A stretch of DNA of 29,226 bases from Trebonia sp035294225 (GTDB taxonomy: Bacteria > Actinomycetota > Actinomycetes > Streptosporangiales > Streptosporangiaceae): contig DATGLH010000149.1 in assembly GCA_035294225.1 (NCBI GenBank), positions 1 to 29,226 on the forward strand, written 5' to 3'. Under the pieces are notes generated by a model, which saw only the letters and a list, made by a program, of their open reading frames with translations, was not told the DNA's origin and did no database searches. The position numbers and the translations under genes were made by a program. The number at the start of each line of letters is the position of its first letter. The stretch's first letter is position 1. Positions 6,239 through 14,500 of the stretch are shown here, one piece after another.

Positions 6239-7546
6239 GTGCCTGAGAAGGTGACCATCTCGCACCGGGGGGCGAGGTACGAGATCGGACGGGGGAAACG
6301 GTACTACGGCATCTGGGTGATCGGCGCGCCCGAATCGGATCCGGTCGACCGGTGGCCGGAGACCCGCGACGGCTGGACGCAAGCCTGGATGCGCTTCGTG
6401 GCGATCGAGACGCCGGACACGATCGTGGCGGTCAGCCAGCCGGGCGCCGGGCTCAGGCTGCCGCGGCTGAAGCGCTCCCGCCCCGCCGGCGCCACGGTCA
6501 CCGCCGCGGACGCGGGCCGCCGCGGCGGTGCGGGCCGGGCGCTGGCCGGCGCGGGACTGCTCGGCTTGGGCGTGCTGCTCGGGCTGATCGGGCTGTTCCC
6601 GGGCTACGTCGGGTCGCCGAGCCTCGCCTCGCAGGCCGACCAGCTCGTCCCGCACCTGCTCTACCTCGCGGCGTGGGCGGCGAGCGCCGCGCTCATCGTG
6701 GCCGGCCTCCCGGCGCGGTCCGGCATGACGCGGACCGGGGCGGTGGCGGGCATCGGGCTGAGCGCGGTGACGTTCGGGCTCTTCTTCACCGATCTCGGTC
6801 AGGTGATCTCGGGCGGGGCGGGCCTGCTCGGGGCGGGCCTGGTGCTGACCCTGCTCGGCTGGGCCGCCTGCGCCGCCGGGTCGGCGCTCGCGTTCACCGC
6901 GCGGCCGGGCGGGAACGGACCCCAGGCCGGCGGTCGCCCGGTCAGGCCCCGCGCGCACCACGCCGGGCCGGTCGCGCTGCTGCTGCTCGCGGCGGTCGGC
7001 ACCGTGGTCACCTTCGTGCCCTCGTGGGACAGCTACACGCTGGCGCAGCCGTCGACCGGGGCCGCGCAGACCGTCACCGCAGGCAACGCGTTCGCGTACC
7101 CCGGTCCGATGATCGCCGGGAGCGTGCTCGTGATCGCCGCGGTCATCGCTGTCGCGGTGCTCGCCGCGCTGTGGCATCCGGCGCGGCAGGGCGCGGCGGT
7201 CCTGGCGGGCGCGGTCGTGGCGCTGGCCGGGCAGGCCATCTCCGCGCTCATCCAGGTGAGCGAGCCCGCGTCGCCCTCGCTGTTCGGCATCTCGCCGGCC
7301 CGGGCGGCGGCCGAAGGGCTGACGATCTCGGCTGGCCTCACGCCGGTATTCTGGGTCTACTGCGTGTTCGTCATATCGCTGCTCATATCGGGAGCGTGGC
7401 TGTTCGCCAAGCCGGAGTATCCGGCAATGCCGGCGCCGCCGGCGGCCCCGGATCCGGCTTCTGTCCGGGCGGCGCAAAGCACGCCGGGACAGACCGCCGA
7501 TAGCGAAGACGGCGCCGAAGGCGACGAGGAATCCACATACGCCTGA
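6239..7546 (+). CDS. Multi-pass membrane protein of unknown function
   Basis: The 435-residue protein starts at GTG 6239, with GGAGG 9 nt upstream (6225-6229). The frame is open back to 6071, but that part has no start signals and crosses the C-rich repeat. Residues 1-75 are a soluble N-terminal domain rich in Arg, Tyr and Trp (EKVTISHRGARYEIGRGKRY, then WVIGAPESDPVDRWPETRDG). About eight hydrophobic segments follow between residues 105 and 400, with long Leu/Ala/Gly runs. The tail is acidic and hydrophilic (DSEDGAEGDEE). I recognise no catalytic motif or named family. It is on the same strand as thiD at a distance of 178 bp, so a transport role related to thiamine is conceivable but not supported. 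Confidence 0.75.
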   Translation: MPEKVTISHRGARYEIGRGKRYYGIWVIGAPESDPVDRWPETRDGWTQAWMRFVAIETPDTIVAVSQPGAGLRLPRLKRSRPAGATVTAADAGRRGGAGRALAGAGLLGLGVLLGLIGLFPGYVGSPSLASQADQLVPHLLYLAAWAASAALIVAGLPARSGMTRTGAVAGIGLSAVTFGLFFTDLGQVISGGAGLLGAGLVLTLLGWAACAAGSALAFTARPGGNGPQAGGRPVRPRAHHAGPVALLLLAAVGTVVTFVPSWDSYTLAQPSTGAAQTVTAGNAFAYPGPMIAGSVLVIAAVIAVAVLAALWHPARQGAAVLAGAVVALAGQAISALIQVSEPASPSLFGISPARAAAEGLTISAGLTPVFWVYCVFVISLLISGAWLFAKPEYPAMPAPPAAPDPASVRAAQSTPGQTADSEDGAEGDEESTYA

Positions 7547-7553
7547 GCGTTCC

Positions 7554-7589
7554 GCATGGGCCGCCGGCGGACGCGCCGGCGGCCCATGC
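7554..7589 (+). terminator. Strong hairpin after the membrane protein gene
   Basis: A perfect 16-bp stem (GCATGGGCCGCCGGCG at 7554-7569, complement at 7574-7589) has a GACG loop and starts 7 nt after the stop codon. There is no T-tract, as is usual for actinobacterial hairpin terminators. Confidence 0.75.
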
Positions 7590-7693
7590 GCCGTCTAACG
7601 CAATTGCGTGCGATGCGGGGCGCGGCTTTCCGCGGCAAACCCGCCGTGTTCGGCGGTTACCGCGGCGCCGGCGGTGCCGCGGACCCGGTGCGC

Positions 7694-7723
7694 GAAAACG
7701 CCCCCGGCGTGCCGCCGGGGGCG
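7694..7723 (-). terminator. Intrinsic terminator of lsr2
   Basis: A 10-bp GC stem (7699-7708 with 7714-7723, 5-nt loop) is followed on the minus strand by TTTT (complement of 7695-7698). It lies 56 nt downstream of the lsr2 stop codon. Confidence 0.8.
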
Positions 7724-7778
7724 CCTGCCCGAATACGAACGCGGTCCGGTGCGGATCTAGCTATTTCCCGCCGTCCCG

Positions 7779-8126
7779 TTACTTACCGGTCGCCGCCTGG
7801 TACTTGGCAACCACGTCAGCGGGCACCCGGCCGCGGTCCTTAATGTCATATCCCTGCTGGCGCGCCCAGTTCCGGATCTCGGTGGTGTTCAGGGTGGAAC
7901 CGGCCCCCCGGGCGCTCCTGCCTGCGGCGCGGCCCGCGCGGCGCCCGCTGCCCCCCACCTTGCGGGCGTGGCTGACGTACTTTCCGAGGGCCGCGCGCAG
8001 CTCCTCCGTGTGCTTCGCGTTCAGGTCGATCTCGTATTCCGTGCCATCCAGCGCAAAGCGCACGGTACCCTCTGCCGCTCCGCCGTCGATGTCGTCGATG
8101 AAGAGAGTCTGAATCTTCTGGGCCAC
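7779..8126 (-). CDS. lsr2: Lsr2-family nucleoid-associated protein
   Basis: Lsr2 is the actinobacterial H-NS-like xenogeneic silencer that bridges AT-rich DNA. The 115-residue protein has the N-terminal beta-rich dimerisation domain (MAQKIQTLFIDDIDGG, VRFALDGTEYEIDLNAKHTE, LRAALGKYVSHARKV), a basic Gly/Arg linker (residues about 60-75), and the C-terminal DNA-binding domain ending in EIRNWARQQGYDIKDRGRVP. The RGR triplet inserts into the minor groove. It starts at GTG 8126, with an imperfect AAAGGCGGAAG upstream. A -10-like TATGAT lies at 8159-8164 on the complement. The 297-bp spacer to tenA suggests independent transcription. Confidence 0.95.
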   Translation of the reverse strand: MAQKIQTLFIDDIDGGAAEGTVRFALDGTEYEIDLNAKHTEELRAALGKYVSHARKVGGSGRRAGRAAGRSARGAGSTLNTTEIRNWARQQGYDIKDRGRVPADVVAKYQAATGK

Positions 8127-8423
8127 TTGGACTTCCGCCTTTCGTTGTTACGACAATCATCATAATCGATGACTGAAGCGTTAGCGGCGCTGGACCCGCC
8201 CCGTCCGCGTGGCGGCGGTAATTGCCGGAGCCCTGCCCGGGCCGCCGAACCCTTTGTGCCGCCATAGCCGAGGCGATCTTATCCGACGCAGCCCTATGTA
8301 TGCGACATTCACGACAATCGGGGCGGGTGCGAGCCGCCGCGACCGCTATGGGGCAGCGGACCGCAGATCACAACGCTCTAACGAGAACAACGTCCGGGCG
8401 GCGATACCCGTTACCGCAAACGC

Positions 8424-9092
8424 TTAGACCGGCCAGGTTTCCCTGCGGTACCCCATGTCCCAGAACATCCACTCGTAGCGGCTCGTGGTGCGGAAGTGCC
8501 GCCGAACCAGCGCGCGCTCGCTTTCGGAAAGGAGCGCTCCGGCCGTGTCGGCTTCGGCGATCACGTCCCGCACCACCATGCCGAACTCCTCGCCGCCGTA
8601 TGTGTCGATCCACCGCTGGTACCTGGGATCGGGCGAGCCCAGCCGCAGGAGATGGCTGCCCACCTCCCAGTAGATCCAGTAGCACGGCAGCACCGCGCCG
8701 ACCCCCTCGGCGTAGGTGCCGCCGTGGACGGTGGCGAGCAGATAGCTGGTATAGGCGAGGTTCGTGGGGGCGGGCTCGGCGGCGGCCGCTTCCGCGGCGG
8801 AAATGCCGAGCGCGGGCAGCAACTCGGCGTGCAGTTCCTGCTCCACCGCCACCGCGTCCGCCGCGTGCCGCGCGAACATCGCGGCGGCCGCCGGGCGTGG
8901 CGCGCGGCTCGCGACGGCGGCCAGGGCGCGCGCGTACTGCTTCAGGTAGAGCCCGTCCTGGACGACGAAGAACGCGAACGATTCCGCGGGAAGCGTGCCG
9001 TCGGTCAGCCCCCTGATGAACGGGTGCGCCAGGATGGCGCTGTAGATGTCGGCGATACCGTCCCAGAGTTCGCCGGTGAAGGAGTCGGTCAT
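8424..9092 (-). CDS. tenA: TenA-family aminopyrimidine aminohydrolase (thiaminase II)
   Basis: TenA hydrolyses aminopyrimidines from degraded thiamine so that the HMP moiety can be salvaged for ThiD/ThiE. The 222-residue all-helical protein has the expected FVVQDGLYLKQYARALA segment (Asp46), the catalytic cysteine C137 in VLPCYWIYWEVG, the ANLAYTSYLL-type helix (NLAYTSYLLATV), and the C-terminal RYEWMFWDMGYRRE with its glutamate. It is separated from the thiOSGD operon by about 2.4 kb and has no TPP riboswitch. A -10-like TACTAT ends 9 nt before the ATG and there is no Shine-Dalgarno, so the transcript is probably leaderless. Confidence 0.92.
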   Translation of the reverse strand: MTDSFTGELWDGIADIYSAILAHPFIRGLTDGTLPAESFAFFVVQDGLYLKQYARALAAVASRAPRPAAAAMFARHAADAVAVEQELHAELLPALGISAAEAAAAEPAPTNLAYTSYLLATVHGGTYAEGVGAVLPCYWIYWEVGSHLLRLGSPDPRYQRWIDTYGGEEFGMVVRDVIAEADTAGALLSESERALVRRHFRTTSRYEWMFWDMGYRRETWPV

Positions 9093-9101
9093 CGCGACAC
9101 C

Positions 9102-9107
9102 ATAGTA
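9102..9107 (-). promoter_or_regulatory. -10 element of tenA (leaderless-type)
   Basis: TACTAT on the minus strand ends 9 nt upstream of the tenA ATG. This places transcription start within about 2-4 nt of the start codon. No good -35 or ribosome binding site is visible. Confidence 0.5.
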
Positions 9108-9161
9108 CGGTTATGACGGCGTTTGCCGTGACCTGCGGGCCTGAAGCCCCCGCCGGGCCGG

Positions 9162-9956
9162 CTAGTAGTAGACGGGGCCGATCGCGCCGCCGCCGACGGC
9201 GATCGCGTCACCGTTGATCGCGACGCTGCGCGGCGAGGCGAGGAACGCCACCACGGCGGCGACCTCGTCGGCGGTGACGAGCCGCCCGATGCCGACCCGG
9301 GCGCTGAGCCGCCGCTCGACCTCGGGTACTGAGACCCCCGCGCGTTCGGCCCGGACGGCGAGGATCTCCGGGGTCTTCTCGGTCACGGTGACGCCGGGGT
9401 GGACGACGGTGACGTTGATCCCGTCGCGGCCGAGTTCGTCGGCGAGGTTCTTGGTCAGCGCGGCGACGGCGACGTTGCGCACGGTACCGGTGATTGCCCC
9501 GGTGGACCGGGCGGCCAGCCCGCTGACGTTCACGATCCGGCCCCAGCCGCCGCTGCGCATGTGCGGCACAACCTCGCGGATGCAGCGCAGGTAGCCGAGC
9601 ACCTTCACGTTGACCTGCTCGGCGAAATCGGCGGCGTCGAACTCGTCGATGCCGCCCACCGCCCCGGTGTTGGGCCGTGCCGCGGCGTTGACCAGGATGT
9701 CGACGCCGCCGAAGGCGGCGGCGACCGCCGCGACCATGTCCCGGACCGAGCGGTCGTCGCCGGTGTCGGCGCTGATCGCGAGCACCGTCCGCCCCGGCGC
9801 GGCGACCGCCTCGCGCGCTGCCTCCAGCGCGGCCTTGTCCCGCGCCACGAGCGCCACGTCGCATCCTTCGGCGGCGAGCGCCCTGGCCACCGCCAGCCCG
9901 ATCCCGCGGCTGCCTCCGGTCACGATCGCGCGCTTTCCCGTCAGTTGCAGATCCAT
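9162..9956 (-). CDS. SDR-family oxidoreductase lacking the canonical YxxxK pair
   Basis: This 264-residue Rossmann protein has the NAD(P)-binding motif TGGSRGIG (residues 13-20), a VALVARDK strand, DILVNAAARP (the NNAG equivalent) and INVTVVHPGVTVTEKTPEIL. The catalytic segment reads IVNVSGLAARSTGAITGTVR and continues NVAVAALTK. There is a Ser (S145), but the Tyr expected about 13 residues later and the Lys four beyond it are missing. The enzyme may use other residues or act non-catalytically. GGGAGG sits 8 nt before the ATG, inside a triplicated 20-bp repeat. It is on the same strand as tenA, but tenA has its own promoter, so no functional link is implied. Substrate unknown. Confidence 0.85.
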   Translation of the reverse strand: MDLQLTGKRAIVTGGSRGIGLAVARALAAEGCDVALVARDKAALEAAREAVAAPGRTVLAISADTGDDRSVRDMVAAVAAAFGGVDILVNAAARPNTGAVGGIDEFDAADFAEQVNVKVLGYLRCIREVVPHMRSGGWGRIVNVSGLAARSTGAITGTVRNVAVAALTKNLADELGRDGINVTVVHPGVTVTEKTPEILAVRAERAGVSVPEVERRLSARVGIGRLVTADEVAAVVAFLASPRSVAINGDAIAVGGGAIGPVYY

Positions 9957-10446
9957 GCCGCGATCCTCCCACGCACCCCGCGATCCTCCCGCGCACCCCG
10001 CGATCCTCCCGCAGACCGCCGGTCACCGGGCCGCGATCCCCCGGCAGATCCCGGATCCCGGATCACGCGGCGCCGTCGTGTCCGGCTGGCCGAAAAATTG
10101 CGAATTTTATCCTGATTGCCGGAATCACTCGTTGAGGGTTTGGCGCTGCCGTTCATGATCCGGAAAGGTTTGTACGGTTATTCCGTGCAAATCATTCATC
10201 ATGGAAGGTTTCCAGGTTCGCAGGGCGGGCTGCCGGGTCGGGGTGGTGCTGACGTGACCCTTGAGGCATGCGTGGCCCCGGGGAACTGGGACCGGGGCAA
10301 CCCGGCCGGGAACGCCTCGTTCCGCGCCCGTGCGGCGCCCTTCTTCCAGCGCACGGCGCCGAAAGCCTGGCGGGGCGACGCTATCGACGCGGGGCGCGGC
10401 CTGAGCTTACGCTCATTCGTATGCTGCACGCGGTGCCCGGCGCTCG
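9957..10446. other. Divergent intergenic region between the SDR and DUF2182 genes
   Basis: This 490-bp region holds the triplicated repeat next to the SDR start. It then has an AT-richer island around 10090-10200 that probably carries promoters, and a GC-rich stretch (10262-10318) with several possible hairpins, the outer arms being GAGGC and GCCTC. A long plus-strand frame crosses it, but it is the shadow frame of the DUF2182 gene. I see no RNA family that I recognise. Confidence 0.5.
9959..10018. repeat. 20-bp tandem repeat, three copies, upstream of the SDR gene
   Basis: The unit CCGCGATCCTCCCGCGCACC (with small variation) repeats with a period of 20 bp; CGATCCTCCC occurs at 9961, 9981 and 10001. 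On the minus strand each copy carries GGGAGGATCG. The copy nearest the gene supplies the Shine-Dalgarno of the SDR, so the ribosome binding site itself is part of the repeated unit. Confidence 0.92.
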
Positions 10447-11214
10447 ATGATCACACCGGAAGACGCCACGGCGTCCGGGCGTGGCGGACCGCGTGCCCTT
10501 GCGGTCGTGCGCCGGCATCCGGAGGTATGGCCGGCGCTCGGAGTCGCCGCGGCGTGGCTCGCTCTGCTGCTCGCCCGCCAGGGCGCGGGCGCGGGCATGG
10601 CGGGCGGGATGGACATGGGCGGCCGCGCGGCCGCGGCCGGCGCGGGATACCGGGCGGGGCCCGGCGTGTGGCGTCAGGCCGCGGCGGGCTTGCCGTCCTG
10701 GTTGCTGATGACGGTCGCGATGATGGGGCCGGCGGCGCTCCCCAGGATCGGGCACGTGGGCCGCGCGAGCGCCCGCCGGCTGCCGGCCATGGCCGGTTTC
10801 GCGGCCGTCTATCTCGCGGTGTGGGCGGCCTTCGGCCTCGGTGTCCTGGCGGCCGCCGCGGCGATTCCCGGCGTCCCGGGCCCGCGAGCGCTCGCGGTCA
10901 CGCTGGCCGCCGCGGTGGCCTGGCAGCTCAGCCCGTTCAAGCGGGCCCTGCTGCGTGCCTGCCACCGGGCGCCCGAGATCCGGGCGGCGCCGCGCCACGG
11001 GCTGCGCTACGGCCTGTGCTGCCTCGGCGCGTGCTGGTGCCTGATGCTCGTGATGGTCGCCGCGCCCGGCGGGCAACTGTACTGGCTCGCCGGCCTCGCC
11101 GTCCTCATCACCGTTGAACGCGCCGCGGACGACGCCCGCGGCGTCGCCCGCAACGGTGCCGCGGCGCTGGGCGTGGCGGCCGTCGCCACGCTCGCCGTCG
11201 GCGGCCTGCTGTAA
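10447..11214 (+). CDS. DUF2182 family integral membrane protein
   Basis: The 255-residue protein has about six membrane segments and the DUF2182 hallmarks: WLLMTVAMMGPAALPRIGHV after a first hydrophobic helix, FAAVYLAVWAAFGLGV, WQLSPFKRALLRACHR, and GLRYGLCCLGACWCLMLVMV with its cysteine-rich helix. DUF2182 proteins are predicted metal-binding membrane proteins, often encoded beside a DUF1326 protein; no such partner is visible here. A Met/Gly-rich loop (GMAGGMDMGG) lies after the first helix and could bind metal. The ATG at 10447 has no clear ribosome binding site, and a -10-like TATGCT is at 10420-10425. The biochemical role is unknown. Confidence 0.85.
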   Translation: MITPEDATASGRGGPRALAVVRRHPEVWPALGVAAAWLALLLARQGAGAGMAGGMDMGGRAAAAGAGYRAGPGVWRQAAAGLPSWLLMTVAMMGPAALPRIGHVGRASARRLPAMAGFAAVYLAVWAAFGLGVLAAAAAIPGVPGPRALAVTLAAAVAWQLSPFKRALLRACHRAPEIRAAPRHGLRYGLCCLGACWCLMLVMVAAPGGQLYWLAGLAVLITVERAADDARGVARNGAAALGVAAVATLAVGGLL

Positions 11215-11580
11215 GAGCCGAATGCGATCTCGGGAACCGCGCGTACGTTCGGGGAAATCAAGAAGGGCGCCACGGGACCTCGGGCGGGTGCGCGGGGGCC
11301 GTACGCCGCGCCAGCGCGGCGGGGACGCACCGCCCGGAGTCCCGGTGCGGCGCCTTCAGCCGCGCGCTCTCCCGGACGGCGCTGACCCGGGCGGCATCCT
11401 CACCGTCACCATCAGCATCAAGGAGAACAAGTCCGGCCGGGTAGACGATCGGGATCAAAACGGCGAAATAAAATGACCGGTTTTTCTCTGCTATTCGCTA
11501 TGACCGGCTTATTCCGCGTCTGTTACTGTTCGCTCCGAGTCGCGGCCGGCAAAGGGCCGCTGTTCCGGGGCGAGGAGAAC
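11215..11580. other. Intergenic region upstream of the secreted protease
   Basis: This 366-bp spacer has GC-rich sequence of no evident content up to about 11440. It then shifts to an AT-richer stretch (11455-11530) that includes an imperfect direct repeat, ATGACCGGtTTTTC / ATGACCGGcTTATTC (11473 and 11500). The shift in base composition marks the likely promoter region of the protease. The protease frame is open through part of it (from 11473), but the ribosome binding site selects the ATG at 11581. Confidence 0.45.
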
Positions 11581-14500
11581 ATGGGCAGACGCAGGATCAT
11601 ATCCGCCCTCACCGTGGCGGCCGCGGTGTCCGTCCTGGTAGGCGGGCAGTCCGCGGCGGCCGACGCGTCCGTGGCCGGCCCTGCGCGCCAGGCGGGCGGC
11701 TCGGCTGCGGGGTCGCTGACGCAGGCGCAGGCCGCCGCGCTGTCGCAGAACGTGAACCAGCCGGTGATAGTAATCCTGAAAAACCAGCCCAGCCCGGCGG
11801 CGGCCGCCAGCCTGCGCAAGGCCGCGGTCGCCGCGAGCCAGGCGCCGCTGCTCAGCGAGCTGAGCCAGACCCACGCCGCCCACGTCAAGCGGTTCCAGCT
11901 CGTGGACTCGCTGGCGGCGACGGTCTCGGCGGGGGAGAGGCAGCGCCTCGCGGCCAGCCCCCTCGTCGCCGCGGTCGTCCCGGACGTGACGATCCAGGCC
12001 GGCCCCGCCGACCTCGCGGGGACCGCCGCGCCCGCGGGGACCGCCGCGCCCGCGGGGAGCGCCGGGACCGCGGGGAGCGCCGCGGCGCCCCGCACGACCA
12101 CGCTGAAAGCCCACGTGATCCCCGGCGCCTGCGCGCCCAGGGGCCGTGCGCAGCTCGCCCCGGAAGGGCTGTCCCTGACCAGCACCGCCTCGGCCAACCC
12201 GGGGCAGGCCACCGCGCGCTCCCTGGGCATCACCGGCGCCGGCGTCAAGGTGGCCTACATCGCGGACGGCCTTGACACGGGCAACGTGAACTTCATCAGG
12301 AAGAACGGCATGTCGGTGTTCGCCAGGCAGGCCGGCGGCGACTACCAGGACTTCACCGGCAACGGGCCCGGCGCGCCGACCTCGGGCGACGAGGCGTTCC
12401 TCGACGCCAACACGATCGCCGGGCAGGGCATCCACGTATACAACGTCAACGGCTTCGCCGCGCAGTCCTATCCGGCGCCCTGCGACATCAAGATCGAGGG
12501 CGTCGCGCCCGGCGCCAGCCTGGTCGGCCTCGACGTGTTCGCCGAGGACGCGAACGACCAGCTCGACACCACCACGTCCAATTTCCTGCAGGCGATCAAC
12601 TACGCGGTCGAGACCGATCACGTCAACGTGATCAACGAGTCGTTCGGCGGGAACCCGCTCCCGGACACCGCCCTGGACGCGATCAAGCAGTTCAACGACG
12701 CGGCCGTGCGGGCGGGCGTGGTGGTCAGCGTCTCGAGCGGCGACGCGGGCACCACGAACACGATCGGCTCCCCGGCCACCGACCCGAACGTCATCTCGGT
12801 CGGGGCGAGCACGCAGTTCCAGGCGTACGCGCAGACCAACTACGCGGCGGCACGGTACTTCGCGACCAGCGGCTGGCTGAGCGATAACATCAGCTCGCTG
12901 AGCTCGGCCGGGTTCGAGCAGTCCGGCGGCACCGTCGACCTGGTCGCCCCCGGCGACATCAGCTTCTCCTCGTGCAGCACCAACCTGGCGCGCTACACCG
13001 GCTGCACGGACTTCGCGGGCAAGGCGGACGGCCTGGAGGAGGCCGGCGGGACCAGCGAGTCCTCCCCGTTCGTCGCCGGCGCGGCCGCGCTGGTGATCCA
13101 GGCGTACCGGAAGGCGCACCACGGCGCCACCCCGGCCCCAGCGCTGGTCAAGCAGATCCTGCTGAGCACCGCGACCGACCTGGGCGCGCCCGCCGAAGAG
13201 CAGGGGGCGGGCCTGCTGAACAGCTACAAGGCGGTCGAGCTCGCCGAGTCGGTCGGCAACGCGGCGCACGTCGGCGCCACGCTGCTGGCCTCGGCCGGCC
13301 AGCTCACCGCGGCCGGCGCGCCCGGCTCGGCCGAAAGCTGGGACGTCACGATCACCAACACCGGTTCGCGCAGCCAGGCCGTCAGGCTCGGCGGCCGCGC
13401 CCTTGGCCCCGACCGCGACGTCCAGGCCGGCAGCGTCACGCTGAACGACAAGACCAGCAGCCAGTTCGTGAACTTCAGCGGCGTGCCGAACAACTACGCC
13501 GTCTTCCGCTTCACCGTCCCGCCGGCCCAGTCCCGGCTGGACGCATCGATCGCCTACCCGGCGAGCGCCGGGGCGTTCACGAGCAGCGACCTGAACGCCC
13601 GCGTGCGGCTGATCCTCATCGACCCGAGGGGCAGGCTCGCGGCGCACTCGCTGCCACAGGGGGTGGGCAACTACGGCAACGTCGATGTCAGGGCTCCCGT
13701 CGCCGGCCGGTGGACCGGGGTCGTCTTCGGCGTCGTGGCCAGGGACGGCGGCACCAACGGGAGGATCCCGTGGCGGGTGGCGACGCAGCGGTTCACACCC
13801 TTCGCCTCGGTCTCGCCGTCCGGATTCACCCTGGCGCCCGGCGAGAGCAGGACGGTCACGGTCAGCGCCCGCACCCCGGGCGCGCCCGGGGACGAAGCCG
13901 GCTCCATCGTGGTGAGCTCCAGCCCGGGCGGCACGACGAGCATCCCGGTGACGCTGCGCAGCGAGGTCGAGGTCGCCGACGGCGGCGCCTTCAGCGGCGT
14001 CCTGACCGGCGGCAACGGCCGGCCCCCCTACGAGGGCCAGGTCGAGTACTACCAGTTCTCCGTCCCCGGCGGCACGGCGGGCATCGCGGCCAGCCTGTCC
14101 CTGGCCAACGACCCGGCCGACCCCGTGGGCGCCTATCTCGTCGCCCCGGACGGCGAGACCCTCGGCTACGGGCAGAACGCCACGGCGTCCGGCGCGGTGA
14201 GCACCAGGCTGACCGCTTACACCCACGACCCGGTGGCCGGCACCTGGACGCTGATCGTGGACTTCGCCGAGCCGGTCGCGGGGAACGAGGTGTCCGACCC
14301 GTTCACCGGGCACATCCAGTTCACGTCCGGGGTGACCGCCGTCGCCACCGGCACCGGCGCCGGCAGCCTGCCGGACAGCGCCAGCGCGACGCTGACCCAG
14401 GGCACGGCGTACACCATCCCGGTGAAGGTCACGAACAACGGGATCGCCACGGAGGACGTCTTCGTCGACGCCCGCCTCAACCAGGTGACGACGCTGACGC

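Noticed and set aside
10116..11117. A 333-codon plus-strand frame overlapping the DUF2182 gene
   Set aside because: It is an alternative frame of the same DNA with low-complexity Arg/Gly content; the DUF2182 frame has recognisable membrane helices and motifs.
12421..12450. The protease as a catalytically dead subtilase (Gln in place of the catalytic His)
   Set aside because: The oxyanion Asp and the nearby Glu/Asp pair match the sedolisin mechanism, so loss of His does not imply inactivity.
11509..14313. A 934-codon open frame on the minus strand opposite the secreted protease
   Set aside because: Its composition is Arg/Gly/Asp/His-rich with no domain, as expected for an antisense shadow of a GC-rich gene; the plus-strand frame has a signal peptide and protease motifs.
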